Below are positions 16,387 through 26,658 of a DNA stretch of 64,000 nt, one piece after another. This DNA is from Brevundimonas bullata. GTDB lineage: Bacteria > Pseudomonadota > Alphaproteobacteria > Caulobacterales > Caulobacteraceae. Each line of letters opens with the position of its first letter. Positions within the stretch are counted from its first letter, which is position 1. The DNA is taken from NCBI RefSeq assembly GCF_014207965.1, contig NZ_JACHLM010000001.1, positions 744,001 to 808,000 of the forward strand, written 5' to 3'. Below the pieces are notes generated by a model. It worked only from the letters and a program-made list of their open reading frames with translations, was not told the DNA's origin and searched no databases. Both the position numbers and the translations under genes were made by a program.

Positions 16387-16917
16387 TCAGGCGTCGGCGG
16401 GCGGCGCGGGCGGCGCCGGGGTTACGACCGGCGCGGCAAAGGCCTCGTTGACCTCTTCGATCGCATCCATCGACTGGCCGACGGCGTAGTCGGCCATCAG
16501 GCCATAGGTCACCATCTGATCGGGATCGGGGGTGGCCCAGGCGCTGTTGCTCGCCAGGCCGTTCACCATGGGCGCCACGCCGGCCAGGGTCTCGGTCACG
16601 ATGGCGTCGATGTCGATCTCGGCCAGGGCCTGGTTGGCGATCTCGCCGGCCTGCTGCGCGGCTACGGCGGTGAAGGCCGTGACGTGCGGCTGGTATTCCG
16701 ACCACAGGGCCGCGACGCGCAGACCCTTGACCGTTTCATCGATGGCGTCGTCGTCCTGAATGGCTTCGGCGCGTTCGCCGAACTCTTCCATCTTCTTTTC
16801 GAAGGCGGCGGCGGCCGCCTCCAGCTGGACCTCCGCAGCGGTCTTGCTCTCCTGCGCCACGGCGGCGGAGACGGGCAGCAGGGCCAGGGCGGCGGCGAGC
16901 GACAGGGCGCGGATCAT
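16387..16917 (-). CDS. Exported alpha-helical protein, unknown function (paralogue A)
   Basis: 176 residues: signal peptide (about 1-21, ending AAVAQ), then a charged helical region FEKKMEEFGERAEAIQDD and a C-terminal Pro/Ala tail. The pattern F-E-x-K followed by D-x-x-x-D, K, R and Y-x-P matches the next gene upstream (17012-17479), so the two look like tandem duplicates. ATG 16917 follows a GGAGAG element. No domain recognised. Confidence 0.6.
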   Translation of the reverse strand: MIRALSLAAALALLPVSAAVAQESKTAAEVQLEAAAAAFEKKMEEFGERAEAIQDDDAIDETVKGLRVAALWSEYQPHVTAFTAVAAQQAGEIANQALAEIDIDAIVTETLAGVAPMVNGLASNSAWATPDPDQMVTYGLMADYAVGQSMDAIEEVNEAFAAPVVTPAPPAPPADA

Positions 16918-17011
16918 GATGGATCTCTCCTTCGGCGGACGCTGCAAGGTCTGCCGAAGGAGGGATCAGCTCAAGTGAAATCGCGGTAAGGCAAGCTGTC
17001 GCCTGTCCGGA

Positions 17012-17479
17012 TCAGTTCGGCGCGGCGGGCGCCGCCGGTGCGGCGAGGGCCTGGTCGATGCTGGCGCGGATCTGGGCCGGGACAGCGCGAAGCTGGGCCG
17101 GGGCGGCTTCGGCGGCGGCGAGGATCTGATCCTTCTGGGCGGCGCGCTCGGGCACGGCGGCCATGGCGCGCAGGAAGCTTTCCAGCTCGCCGGCGAAGGC
17201 TTCGAACCGGGGCTCGTAGCGGGTGATGATGGCGTCGGTGCGGGTCTTCTTGGTCGCCGCGTCGAGGCTGGCGTCTTCCATCACCGCCTGCAGTTCCACG
17301 CCCATCTGGCGAGATTCGGCGTCGAAGGCCTGGCCCTTGGCCTCGAAGGCGGTTTCTTCGGGGGACATGGCGGGGGCGGCGGCGACGGCCGGGGCCGCAG
17401 GGGCGACGTCCTGGGCGACGGCGGGCGCGGCGCAGGCGATGAGGGCCGCGGCGGCGGCGGCGAGGGTCAGGCGGGACAT
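17012..17479 (-). CDS. Exported alpha-helical protein, unknown function (paralogue B)
   Basis: 155 residues: signal peptide (about 1-23, ending APAVAQ), an Ala/Pro-rich linker, then FEAKGQAFDAESRQMGV and RYEPRFEAFAGELESF, and an Ala/Pro tail. It resembles paralogue A in layout and in spaced residues, including Y-x-P-x-x-x-x-F. Probably periplasmic. The 94-base gap to paralogue A allows co-transcription. Confidence 0.6.
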   Translation of the reverse strand: MSRLTLAAAAAALIACAAPAVAQDVAPAAPAVAAAPAMSPEETAFEAKGQAFDAESRQMGVELQAVMEDASLDAATKKTRTDAIITRYEPRFEAFAGELESFLRAMAAVPERAAQKDQILAAAEAAPAQLRAVPAQIRASIDQALAAPAAPAAPN

Positions 17480-17597
17480 GGAGAAACTCCGGAAGGGGAC
17501 AGGCTGGGGCCGGTCAAACAAAACACCGGCTCGGACGACCGGAGAGGGGCGCAAGTTGGCCTTGCCACGAGGCGAGCGCAAGCGTCAGCATGCCGGT

Positions 17598-18902
17598 ATG
17601 AAATTGATCCCGCTCGCCGTCGCCGCTCTGATCCTGTCGGTCGCACCGCTCGCCGCTGAACACGCTACGGGGCAGACCGCCGCGCGCGCCTATGCGGTCC
17701 AGGGCGATTGCGGCGGCCGGCCGGCGACCACGGTGCGCCTGGCGCCGGGGTTCTGCCTGGGTCTGGTGTGGCAGGGGACGGGCGCAGAAGGGCCGAGGAT
17801 GCCGCGCGGCTTGATGCCCTTGGCCGACGGCGACTGGCTGGTGACCGATCTGGGCGGTTGGGAGGCGGGCAAGGGCGCGGTCTGGCGGATGTCGTTCGCC
17901 AGCGACGGCGCGGCGCGCTGGCGGCGCCTGGCGGGCGGGCTGTCGATGCCGCACACCGTGGCGCGCGGGCCGGACGGGCGCATCTATGTGTCAGAGATGA
18001 ACCGCATCCTGACGCTGGACCCCGATGCGGCCGATCCGGCGGCGACGGTCAGGACAGTGATCGGCGACCTGCCGGACAACCGGCTCCACGACAACCGCCA
18101 CCCGCTGTCGAGCTTTGTCTTCGACGGGAACGGCGACCTGCTGGTCAATGTCGGGGCGCCCAGCGACCGCTGCCTGGACGCCAAGGGCAAGCCTAGGACA
18201 AATGCGCGCGGATCCTGCGTCGAGGAGGCGGCGACCGCCCAGGTACGGCGTCACGCCTATCTGGGGAATGGACGTTGGGCCGAGGAGAGCACGGTCTTCG
18301 CGTCGGGCCTGCGCAACTCGATCGCCCTGGTGCGGCACCCGTCGGGGACCATCCTTCAGGCCGAAAACTCGGTTGATCTGACCACACCCGAGCATCCGTT
18401 CGACGAGGTCAATGTGCTGCGGCAGGGCGGGCACTACGGCTGGCCCTATTGCGTGGATCTGCAGACGCCGCTGCCGGGTTGGCCCGCGCGTCAGGCGCGG
18501 TGTGGCGAGCGGGATCGGCCGACAGCCCTGCTGCCGCCGCACGCGGCGCCGCTGGACATGATCTATTACGACGGGGCGATGTTCCCCGAACTGCGCGGGC
18601 GGCTGCTGATGACCTGGCATGGCTATCGCCGCACGGCGGGCCGGATCACGGCGGTGGAAACGGACGCGGAGGGTGCGCCCCTGACCGACGTCGGCGGGCG
18701 CTACGCCATCTACCCGCGCGGGTCGCTGGCCTATCCAGAGAGGGCACCGAGCGTGAAGGGCAGGGTGCTGACGCCGGGCTGGGATCGCGTGGCCGGGCGT
18801 CAGCCGCGCGGCTCGCCGGTGGTCATGGCGGTCGCGGCCGACGGCTCGATCTGGGTCACGGACGACCGCAGCCGGGCGATCCTGAGGATCGCCCGGCCTT
18901 GA
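17598..18902 (+). CDS. PQQ-dependent sugar (sorbosone) dehydrogenase-like protein
   Basis: 434 residues with a signal peptide (about 1-20). The rest is a beta-propeller of the glucose/sorbosone dehydrogenase type: PRGLMPLADGDWLVTDLGGW, MPHTVARGPDGRIYVSEMNRI, FASGLRNSIALVRHPSGTI, EVNVLRQGGHYGWPYC. Such periplasmic enzymes oxidise sugars or aldoses using PQQ, but many homologues have unproven substrates. No PQQ biosynthesis genes are in the window. Confidence 0.78.
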   Translation: MKLIPLAVAALILSVAPLAAEHATGQTAARAYAVQGDCGGRPATTVRLAPGFCLGLVWQGTGAEGPRMPRGLMPLADGDWLVTDLGGWEAGKGAVWRMSFASDGAARWRRLAGGLSMPHTVARGPDGRIYVSEMNRILTLDPDAADPAATVRTVIGDLPDNRLHDNRHPLSSFVFDGNGDLLVNVGAPSDRCLDAKGKPRTNARGSCVEEAATAQVRRHAYLGNGRWAEESTVFASGLRNSIALVRHPSGTILQAENSVDLTTPEHPFDEVNVLRQGGHYGWPYCVDLQTPLPGWPARQARCGERDRPTALLPPHAAPLDMIYYDGAMFPELRGRLLMTWHGYRRTAGRITAVETDAEGAPLTDVGGRYAIYPRGSLAYPERAPSVKGRVLTPGWDRVAGRQPRGSPVVMAVAADGSIWVTDDRSRAILRIARP

Positions 18903-18972
18903 TCACAGTCTGCAGGGGAGCTCATGCAGGCCGCTGTTCTTCATGACGAAGCGGTTGCGGGCTGAGAGTAGC

Positions 18973-19503
18973 CTAGCCGTGGCGTCGTCTATGCTGGACG
19001 CGCACCAGGCCGATCAGCATCAGGCCCCCCATCAGACCCAGGAGCGCCCATGTGGTCAGACTCGGTATAGGGGCCGGATAGACCTGAGCATTGAAGGTGA
19101 TGTTGCCGGTGTTGCAGCCGTCGACGACGGTCCGCCAGGTAGTCAGGACTGTACCCGCGGGCCTTTCGATTGACTGCTCGATGGTCAGGCTCTGGTTTTC
19201 CGGCATCGGCCAGGCGCCGACGGCGCCCGTCACGATCACCTGGCTGGTTGCCGGTCCGTTGGGGAGGTTACTGAGAAAGGCGCTGTCTTGGTAGATGACG
19301 CCACCAATGGTGGCTTTTGAACGCACGGTATATTGCCCGCCGTCATAGCCGGATCCAATCCGGTTTAATGAGAAGGCGCCGCCAGTGCATCCGACCCGAT
19401 CGACCGAGGTGGCCGCTGACACTTGAGCCATGGCGGGCATGGATAGGCCCGCGACCGCAGTCAGAGTCAGGGCCCCGATAAAAGATATTGTGCGACGATT
19501 CAC
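18973..19503 (-). CDS. Exported protein with IPTL-CTERM-like sorting tail
   Basis: 176 residues from a GTG start. N-terminal signal peptide (about 1-27), a 110-residue extracytoplasmic domain with two cysteines, then a C-terminal tripartite tail: the motif IPSLTTWALLGL, a hydrophobic helix, and a basic end RRRHG. This matches the IPTL-CTERM type of sorting signal, which is processed by exosortase-like membrane proteases in other proteobacteria. No sortase gene is in the window. Base use is somewhat less GC-rich than in the neighbours, which could indicate transfer. Confidence 0.7.
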   Translation of the reverse strand: MNRRTISFIGALTLTAVAGLSMPAMAQVSAATSVDRVGCTGGAFSLNRIGSGYDGGQYTVRSKATIGGVIYQDSAFLSNLPNGPATSQVIVTGAVGAWPMPENQSLTIEQSIERPAGTVLTTWRTVVDGCNTGNITFNAQVYPAPIPSLTTWALLGLMGGLMLIGLVRVQHRRRHG

Positions 19504-19701
19504 GCTTCAGCCCCCCAGCTTGGTCGGCCCTTTTGGGCCAGTGAGGACTGTGAAGTCGAGCTTTAAATAACTCTAGTATGTAAAAAGGAGTTGGTAAGCC
19601 TTTCTACATCGGGCTGGCTCTGGCTATGCCGCTTTCAGCCAGTGTGCAGTTCGTCCCCTCCCCATCGGCGGCGCCGACGAGGAGGAGACCTAAGCAGGGT
19701 C

Positions 19702-20949
<1,248 letters not shown>

Positions 20950-21053
20950 GGGTTGAAAAATCCTTATCGGCGCGGGGAGGCGTATCTGGCGCGCTTAAAG
21001 GACCAGACGCCCCCTGATGCAAGGGCATGATTGTGTCGTGGGCCGCAGATATG

Positions 21054-21085
21054 AAAAAGGCGCCGCGACCGAAGCCGCGACGCCC
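21054..21085 (-). terminator. Terminator downstream of metK, minus strand
   Basis: GGCG-x-CGCG pairs with CGCG-x-CGCC with one internal mismatch, and five T residues follow on the minus strand. It lies 26 bases past the metK stop codon. Confidence 0.7.
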
Positions 21086-21110
21086 TTCTTCATTCAGGCG
21101 AACGCTGACC

Positions 21111-22307
21111 TCAGACGAGGGCCTTGAGCTGGTCGACCAGATCGGTCTTCTCCCAGCTGAAACCGCCGTCGGCGTCGGGGGTGCGGCCAAAGTGGCCGTA
21201 GGCGGCGCTGCGGCGATAGATGGCCTTGTTCAGGCCCAGGTGTTCGCGGATGGCGCGCGGGGTGGCGCCGCCGATCAGCTTGGGCAGTTCGGCCTCCAGC
21301 ACAGCGGCGTCGATCTTGCCGGTGCCATGCAGGTCGACGTGGACCGACAGGGGCTTGGCCACGCCGATGGCGTAGGAGATCTGGATGGTGCAGCGGTCGG
21401 CCAGGCCGGCGGCGACCACGTTCTTGGCCAGGTAGCGGCAGGCGTAGGCGGCCGAACGGTCGACCTTGGTCGGGTCCTTGCCGGAGAAGGCGCCGCCGCC
21501 GTGCGGGGCCGCGCCGCCGTAGGTGTCGACGATGATCTTGCGGCCCGTCACGCCGGCGTCGCCGTCAGGCCCGCCGATGACGAAGGTGCCCGTCGGGTTG
21601 ATGTGCCACTCGGTCTCGGCGGTGATGAAGCCTTCCGGCAGCACCTTCTCGACGTAGGGCTTGACGATGTCGGAGACCTGGCTCTGGCTCAGGTTGGCCT
21701 TGTGCTGGGTCGAGACGACGATCGAGGTGGCGCGCACCGGGCGGCCGTTCTCGTACTGCAGCGTCACCTGGCTCTTGGCGTCGGGCTCCAGGCCCGGCTC
21801 GGTCCCTGCGTGGCGGGCGTCGGCCAGAGCCTTCAGGATATTGTGGCTGTATTGCAGGGTGGCCGGCATCAGCTCGGGCGTCTCGTTCGAGGCGTAGCCG
21901 AACATGATGCCCTGGTCGCCCGCGCCCTCGTCCTTGTCCTCGGCCGCATCCACGCCTTGGGCGATGTGGGCCGACTGCGGGTGCAGGTGGTTCTGGAACT
22001 GGAAGGTCTTCCAGTGGAAGCCGTCCTGCTCATAGCCGATGTCGCGCACGACGCCGCGCACGGTGTCCTCGATCTCCTGCTGAACGCCGGGGGCCCAGTT
22101 GCCCTCGGTGTCCATGATGCCCTTGCCGCGGATCTCGCCGGCGATCACCACCAGGTTGGTCGTCGTCAGGGTCTCGCACGCCACGCGCGCTTCGGGATCT
22201 TTAGACAGGAACAGATCGACGATCGAGTCGGAGATCTGATCCGCGACCTTGTCGGGGTGGCCTTCCGAGACGCTCTCGGAGGTAAACAGAAACGACGAAC
22301 GGGCCAA
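21111..22307 (-). CDS. metK: S-adenosylmethionine synthetase
   Basis: 398 residues from a TTG start at 22307, beginning [20 protein letters not shown] as in the family. AGGAG ends six bases before this TTG, whereas the ATG at 22343 has no ribosome site and directly abuts an operator-like palindrome. Signature loops [20 protein letters not shown] and [19 protein letters not shown] are intact. The enzyme makes SAM from methionine and ATP. A terminator follows the gene. Confidence 0.95.
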   Translation of the reverse strand: MARSSFLFTSESVSEGHPDKVADQISDSIVDLFLSKDPEARVACETLTTTNLVVIAGEIRGKGIMDTEGNWAPGVQQEIEDTVRGVVRDIGYEQDGFHWKTFQFQNHLHPQSAHIAQGVDAAEDKDEGAGDQGIMFGYASNETPELMPATLQYSHNILKALADARHAGTEPGLEPDAKSQVTLQYENGRPVRATSIVVSTQHKANLSQSQVSDIVKPYVEKVLPEGFITAETEWHINPTGTFVIGGPDGDAGVTGRKIIVDTYGGAAPHGGGAFSGKDPTKVDRSAAYACRYLAKNVVAAGLADRCTIQISYAIGVAKPLSVHVDLHGTGKIDAAVLEAELPKLIGGATPRAIREHLGLNKAIYRRSAAYGHFGRTPDADGGFSWEKTDLVDQLKALV

Positions 22308-22343
22308 GGCAGGCTCCTGCAAGACGGTGAGGCCGACAGACAT

Positions 22344-22366
22344 ATAAAGATATGCTTATACGTTCA
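22344..22366 (-). promoter_or_regulatory. Candidate metK promoter with SahR-like operator
   Basis: ATAAAGATATGCTTAT at 22344-22359 is an imperfect palindrome centred on ATAT, resembling the ATAAAGATATCTTTAT-type sites linked to SahR, an ArsR-family regulator of SAM metabolism (recalled, not checked). On the minus strand a TTGAAC box lies just upstream and a TATGTC box follows 17 bases later, so the palindrome would lie between -35 and -10, a repressing position. No SAM-II riboswitch pattern was seen. Confidence 0.4.
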
Positions 22367-22465
22367 AGGGATGACCGAAACGTAGCGCGGAATCATCGCG
22401 GGCGCGCAGCAGGGCGCATCGACGGCCTGGGCCGGTTTTCTCAGATTTATGATGTCTGGAAGGAG

Positions 22466-22541
22466 TGGTGCCGCTTAGGTGACTCGAACACCTGACCCCA
22501 TCATTACGAATGATGTGCTCTACCGGCTGAGCTAAAGCGGC
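22466..22541 (-). tRNA. tRNA-Thr (anticodon CGU)
   Basis: Minus strand: acceptor GCCGCTT pairs with AAGCGGC, D-arm TAGCTCAGCCGGTAGAGCA, anticodon loop TTCGTAA (anticodon CGT, reading ACG), T-arm with GTTCGAGTC, discriminator A and encoded CCA. All four arms fold. 76 nt including CCA. It lies between metK and hemD. Confidence 0.95.
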
Positions 22542-22589
22542 TCCGGTCGGCGGCCTGACGAGTGTCGAGGGCCGCGCGAGGTCGGGTCT

Positions 22590-23285
22590 TTATACGGCTC
22601 CGGCGGACTTGCCAAGCGCTGTCAGCATGGAAGTTTCGTCGGGCGCCTCGGCGGTGCGTTTTTCGGCAAAGCTGAGGGCGGCCAGCGGGGCGGCGGCGGC
22701 GGCGGAAATGCAGACGGCGACGCGGTTTGCGGCGAGGTCGGGCGTCAGGACCGTGGCCAGGGCGCGAGCGGCGCGGGGGGAATGGAGCAGGACGGCGTCG
22801 AAATCGGCGGGGACGGCGGCGCCGGTTTCCTCGGCCCTATAGACCGGCAGGCGCTGAACGGCGTGGTCGGACAGGAGGGCGGGCAGGTCGCCGGCGGGCT
22901 CGCGGGCGCCGGGGGCGAGGATCAGGCCGTCGGGCGGCGTGGCGGCGATGAGAGCGGCCAGGGCGTGGATGTCGCCGGCGGCCGAGCAGGCGTCGGTGAA
23001 GCCGGCGTCGCGGGCGGCCTGGGCGGTGGCGTCGCCGACGGCGAAGACGGGGCGGTCGCGCAAGTCCGGGGTCAGGGCGGCGAAGGCCTCGACGCCGTTG
23101 GGGCTGGTGAAGGCCAGGGCCGCGACCGTGACGAAGTCGGGCGCATGGGCCAGGGCGTCAGGCAGGGGGCGGATGGCCAGCAGGGGGGCGACGACGGGTT
23201 CGAAGCCGAGCGCCGTCAGCCGGGCGGCGCTGCGCGCGGCGCCGGGCTGGGCGCGGGTGATCCAGACGCGGCGGATCGGCCGCAT
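22590..23285 (-). CDS. hemD: Uroporphyrinogen-III synthase
   Basis: 231 residues. HemD folds are poorly conserved, but the opening VWITRAQPGAARSAARLTALGFEPV, LAFTSPNGVEAFAAL, VFAVGDATAQAARDAGF and the C-terminal half LPVYRAEETG are typical. It cyclises hydroxymethylbilane to uroporphyrinogen III. Its start is three bases after the hemC stop codon, supporting a hemC-hemD operon and the assignment. Confidence 0.9.
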   Translation of the reverse strand: MRPIRRVWITRAQPGAARSAARLTALGFEPVVAPLLAIRPLPDALAHAPDFVTVAALAFTSPNGVEAFAALTPDLRDRPVFAVGDATAQAARDAGFTDACSAAGDIHALAALIAATPPDGLILAPGAREPAGDLPALLSDHAVQRLPVYRAEETGAAVPADFDAVLLHSPRAARALATVLTPDLAANRVAVCISAAAAAPLAALSFAEKRTAEAPDETSMLTALGKSAGAV

Positions 23286-23288
23286 GGC

Positions 23289-24239
23289 CTAGAGGGCGAT
23301 CTTCTGGTCGCCGGCCTCGGCCTGGACCTCGGCGCCGAGGCGCAGGCCGAGCGCGCGGGCGTCGTCGAGGGCGGAAGAGGGGGTGAAGCCTGAGATTTCA
23401 CCGGCGCGGCGCCAGCGGGCAGAGCCGTCGGGGCTGAGCATTTCGGTGGTCAGGCGCAGAACGTCGCCTTCGATCGCCGCATAGGCGCCGATGGCGGTGC
23501 GGCACGAACCCTCCAGCGCCGTCATGGCCCCGCGCTCGGCGGCGACGGCTAGCGAGGTCAGGCCGTGGTTGAGGACGCGGGTCCAGTCGGCGTCGGCGTC
23601 GCCTTCGCGCGTCTGGATCGCCAGGGCGCCCTGGCCCGGGGCGGGCAGGAAGGCGTCGAGCGACAGGCGCTCGCGGATGACCTCGGAGAAGCCGAGACGG
23701 TTCAGGCCCGAGCAGGCCAGCAGGATGGCGTCGAAGTCGCCGTCCTTGAGCCGCTTCAGACGGGTGTCGACATTGCCGCGCAGCATCTCGATCTGCAGGT
23801 CGGGGCGCAGGGCCAGAGCCTGGGCCTGACGCCGCAACGAGGCGGTGCCGAGGCGGGCGCCCTGGGGCAGGTCGGCGAAGGTCGCGAAATGCTCGCTGAT
23901 GAAGCCGTCGCGGGCGTCTTCGCGTTCCGGCACGGCGGCGATGGCTAGACCCTCGGGCTGTTCGGCGGGCACGTCCTTCATCGAGTGGATGGCGACGTCG
24001 ACGCGACCGTCGATCAGGGCCTCTTCGATTTCCTTGGTGAACAGGGCCTTGCCGCCGACTTCCAGCAGGCGGCGATCCTGAATCCGGTCGCCGGTGGTGA
24101 CGATCTCGACCAGCGGCACCAAGGCCTCGATGTCGGCTTCGGCCACGCCGAGCGCGCGTCCGATGGCGCGCTGCATCATGCCGGACTGGGCCAGGGCCAG
24201 CCTGGAGCGGCGGGTGCCGATGCGAAGAAGCGGGGTCAT
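23289..24239 (-). CDS. hemC: Porphobilinogen deaminase
   Basis: 316 residues. IGTRRSRLALAQSG at the N-terminus, VDVAIHSMKDVPAEQPEGLAIAAVPEREDARD with the catalytic aspartate, GTASLRRQAQ and RGNVDTRLKRL for substrate binding, and the dipyrromethane cofactor cysteine in LEGSCRTAIGAYA near residue 245. Polymerises four porphobilinogens to hydroxymethylbilane. First gene of hemC-hemD; a Caulobacter-like promoter lies 65-95 bases upstream. Confidence 0.96.
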   Translation of the reverse strand: MTPLLRIGTRRSRLALAQSGMMQRAIGRALGVAEADIEALVPLVEIVTTGDRIQDRRLLEVGGKALFTKEIEEALIDGRVDVAIHSMKDVPAEQPEGLAIAAVPEREDARDGFISEHFATFADLPQGARLGTASLRRQAQALALRPDLQIEMLRGNVDTRLKRLKDGDFDAILLACSGLNRLGFSEVIRERLSLDAFLPAPGQGALAIQTREGDADADWTRVLNHGLTSLAVAAERGAMTALEGSCRTAIGAYAAIEGDVLRLTTEMLSPDGSARWRRAGEISGFTPSSALDDARALGLRLGAEVQAEAGDQKIAL

Positions 24240-24289
24240 GAGGTCGCGCAGCCGTTGCGAAAGGGGAACCGGGCCGCTACCTCGACCCG

Positions 24290-25459
24290 ATGAACACTGG
24301 CGCGGACTATAGCAGCGGGACCACGGGGGCAACCAAGCTGGCCTCCCCGAGCACTGGGGCCGAAAGCCGCGCCCCCGGCGCCGGGCTGACGGTTCTGGGT
24401 CTGGAGACCAGCTGCGACGAGACCGCCGCCTCGGTGGTGCGCCTGTCGGCGAGCGGGGCCGAGGTCCTGTCCAGCGTCATCCACAGCCAGATCGACGAGC
24501 ACGCGGCCTTTGGCGGCGTGGTTCCGGAAATCGCCGCCCGCAGCCATGTCGAGATGATCGACGGGGTGGCGCGCCGGGCCATGAGCGAGGCCGGGATCGA
24601 CTACGCCGCCCTGGACGGGGTGGCGGCGACCGCTGGGCCGGGACTGGTCGGCGGAGTCATGGTGGGCCTCAGCTACGGCAAGGCGGTGGCCCTGGCGCGC
24701 GGTCTGCCGCTGATCGCGGTCAACCATCTGGAGGGCCATGCGGTGTCGGCGCGGCTGGGGGCGGAGACGACCTATCCGTTTTTGCTGCTGCTGGTCTCGG
24801 GCGGGCACTGTCAGTTGCTGGAGGTGCGCGGCATCGGCGACATGAGCCGGCTGGGCACCACCATCGACGATGCGGCGGGCGAGGCCTTCGACAAGATCGC
24901 CAAGGCCATGGGGCTGGGCTATCCGGGCGGGCCGGCGCTGGAGAAAATGGCGGCGTCTGGCGACGGCTCGCGCTTTGAGCTGCCGAGGGCGCTGCTGGGG
25001 AGGAAGGACTGCGACTTTTCCTTCTCGGGACTGAAGACGGCGGCCTCGCGCCTGGCCCAGACCTGCGAGACGGATCAGGACAAGGCCGATCTGGCCGACG
25101 CGGTGCAGAAGGCGATTGCGCGCCAGCTGGCCGAGCGGACCGAGCGGGCCATGCTGGCCTATGCCGAGGCGCATGAGGCTTTGCATTTCGTCGTCGCGGG
25201 CGGGGTGGCGGCCAACAAGACCATCCGGTGCACGCTGGAGAATCTGGCGACGAAACATGGTTTCAGTTTCATGGCTCCGCCCATGGTCTATTGCACCGAC
25301 AACGCCGCCATGATCGCCCTAGCGGGGGCCGAACGGCTGGAAAAAGGGCTGACCTCGGACATTGATGTCGCCGCCCGGCCGCGATGGCCTCTGGACGAGG
25401 CGCGCGCGAACGCCGATCCTGTGCACAAGAAAACGGGCCGCAAGGGCGCCAAGGCTTGA
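24290..25459 (+). CDS. tsaD: tRNA threonylcarbamoyladenosine synthase subunit TsaD
   Basis: 389 residues as drawn. [16 protein letters not shown] (nucleotide loop), the metal-binding HLEGHAVS near residue 145, [11 protein letters not shown], and the C-terminal [13 protein letters not shown] motif are all present. TsaD transfers threonylcarbamoyl to A37 of tRNAs reading ANN codons; it works with TsaB, TsaE and TsaC, none of which is here. The first 35 residues precede the usual family start and hold no alternative ATG or GTG; the hemC promoter overlaps this stretch, so the true start may differ. Confidence 0.93.
   Translation: MNTGADYSSGTTGATKLASPSTGAESRAPGAGLTVLGLETSCDETAASVVRLSASGAEVLSSVIHSQIDEHAAFGGVVPEIAARSHVEMIDGVARRAMSEAGIDYAALDGVAATAGPGLVGGVMVGLSYGKAVALARGLPLIAVNHLEGHAVSARLGAETTYPFLLLLVSGGHCQLLEVRGIGDMSRLGTTIDDAAGEAFDKIAKAMGLGYPGGPALEKMAASGDGSRFELPRALLGRKDCDFSFSGLKTAASRLAQTCETDQDKADLADAVQKAIARQLAERTERAMLAYAEAHEALHFVVAGGVAANKTIRCTLENLATKHGFSFMAPPMVYCTDNAAMIALAGAERLEKGLTSDIDVAARPRWPLDEARANADPVHKKTGRKGAKA
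24306..24332 (-). promoter_or_regulatory. Candidate hemC promoter
   Basis: On the minus strand TTGCCCC, 12 bases, then GCTATAGT. This approximates the Caulobacter housekeeping promoter TTGACGS-N10-14-GCTANAWC. Transcription would start about 60 bases before the hemC ATG. It overlaps the first codons annotated for tsaD. Confidence 0.4.
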
Positions 25460-25500
25460 TCAGCCGGGGTTTGAGCGGTGGTCGGGGGACCGGAGAAGAC

Positions 25501-26499
25501 ATGGAATTTCATACGGCAGGCGTAATCGGCGGCGGCGCATGGGGCACGGCCCTGGCGCAGAGCGCAGCAGCGGCGGGCCTTGCGGTCGTGCTGCAGGCGC
25601 GCGAGCCCGAGGTGATCGAGAGCATCCGCGCGCGGCGGATGAACGACGCCTTCCTGCCGGGGATCGAGCTGGACTCGGCCATCAACGTCACCTCGGACCT
25701 GGCCCATCTGGCCGACTGCGATCTGATTCTGGCGGTGCCGCCGGCCCAGCATATGCGGGCGACGCTGGCCGCCTTTGCGCCCTACGCCCGGCCCGGCCTG
25801 CCCATCGTCCTGTGCGCCAAGGGGATCGAGCGCGGCTCGCTGAAGCTGATGACCGAGGTGCTGGCGGAGACCATCCCGTCGGCCACGCCCGCCGTCCTGT
25901 CGGGGCCGAGCTTCGCCGCCGAGGTGGCGCGCGGCCTGCCCAGCGCCGTGACCCTGGCCTGCGAGGATGAAGCCCTGGCCGTGGCTTTGGCCTCCGCGCT
26001 GTCGGGGCCGGTCTTCCGCCCCTATTTGGCCGACGATCTGATCGGGGCCGAGACCGGCGGGGCGCTGAAGAACGTCCTGGCCATCGCCTGCGGCATCGTC
26101 GAGGGTCGCGAACTGGGCCGCAGCGCCCACGCCGCCGTCATCACGCGCGGTTTCGCTGAAATGACCCGCGTGGCGATCGCCCTGGGCGGCAAGGCCGAGA
26201 CGGTCGCCGGCCTGTGCGGTCTGGGCGATCTGGTCCTGACCTGCTCCAGCCCCCAGTCGCGCAACATGAGCCTGGGCCTGGCCCTGGGTCAGGGCATGAG
26301 CGTCGAGCAGGCCCTGGCCGGCAAGCGCTCCGTGGCCGAGGGCTATGAAAGCGCGCCCGCGGTGCGCGAGCTGACGCGCAAGCTGGGCGTCGAAACTCCC
26401 ATCTGCGAGGCCGTCGCCGCCGTCCTGGCGGGTGAGACCACGGTGGACGCGGCCATCGAGGCCCTGCTGACCCGGCCGCTCAAGCCCGAACGCGAATAG
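25501..26499 (+). CDS. gpsA: Glycerol-3-phosphate dehydrogenase [NAD(P)+]
   Basis: 332 residues. N-terminal Rossmann motif [47 protein letters not shown], the catalytic lysine segment [18 protein letters not shown], and [17 protein letters not shown]. It makes sn-glycerol 3-phosphate for phospholipid synthesis. ATG at 25501 has GGAG seven bases upstream. Follows tsaD by 41 bases, an arrangement seen in other alphaproteobacteria, so probably one transcript. Confidence 0.96.
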   Translation: MEFHTAGVIGGGAWGTALAQSAAAAGLAVVLQAREPEVIESIRARRMNDAFLPGIELDSAINVTSDLAHLADCDLILAVPPAQHMRATLAAFAPYARPGLPIVLCAKGIERGSLKLMTEVLAETIPSATPAVLSGPSFAAEVARGLPSAVTLACEDEALAVALASALSGPVFRPYLADDLIGAETGGALKNVLAIACGIVEGRELGRSAHAAVITRGFAEMTRVAIALGGKAETVAGLCGLGDLVLTCSSPQSRNMSLGLALGQGMSVEQALAGKRSVAEGYESAPAVRELTRKLGVETPICEAVAAVLAGETTVDAAIEALLTRPLKPERE

Positions 26500-26518
26500 C
26501 CAGACCCTATTTTCCGCG

Positions 26519-26645
26519 CATCCCCGCAGAGGCCGGGACCCAGTTTGAGCCGTTTCGCAACCTATGCCGATGACTATTCAACTCGCACGCCTTGGGGCCA
26601 AAGCACTTCTGGCCAAAGCACTGGGTCCCCGCCTCCGCGGGGATG
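26519..26645. repeat. Inverted-repeat element, family 3
   Basis: Left arm 26519-26544 (begins CATCCCCGCAGAGGCCGGGA) and right arm 26620-26645 are near-perfect complements separated by 75 bases. The spacer also has a tandem GGCCAAAGCACT duplication. The right arm ends GATGAG, 11 bases before the start codon of the Rieske gene. Confidence 0.75.
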
Positions 26646-26658
26646 AGCGGGGTCTGGG

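Noticed and set aside
22344..22440. SAM-II or SAM/SAH riboswitch upstream of metK
   Set aside because: The leader is too short and no pseudoknot or conserved loop sequence was found; an operator fits better.
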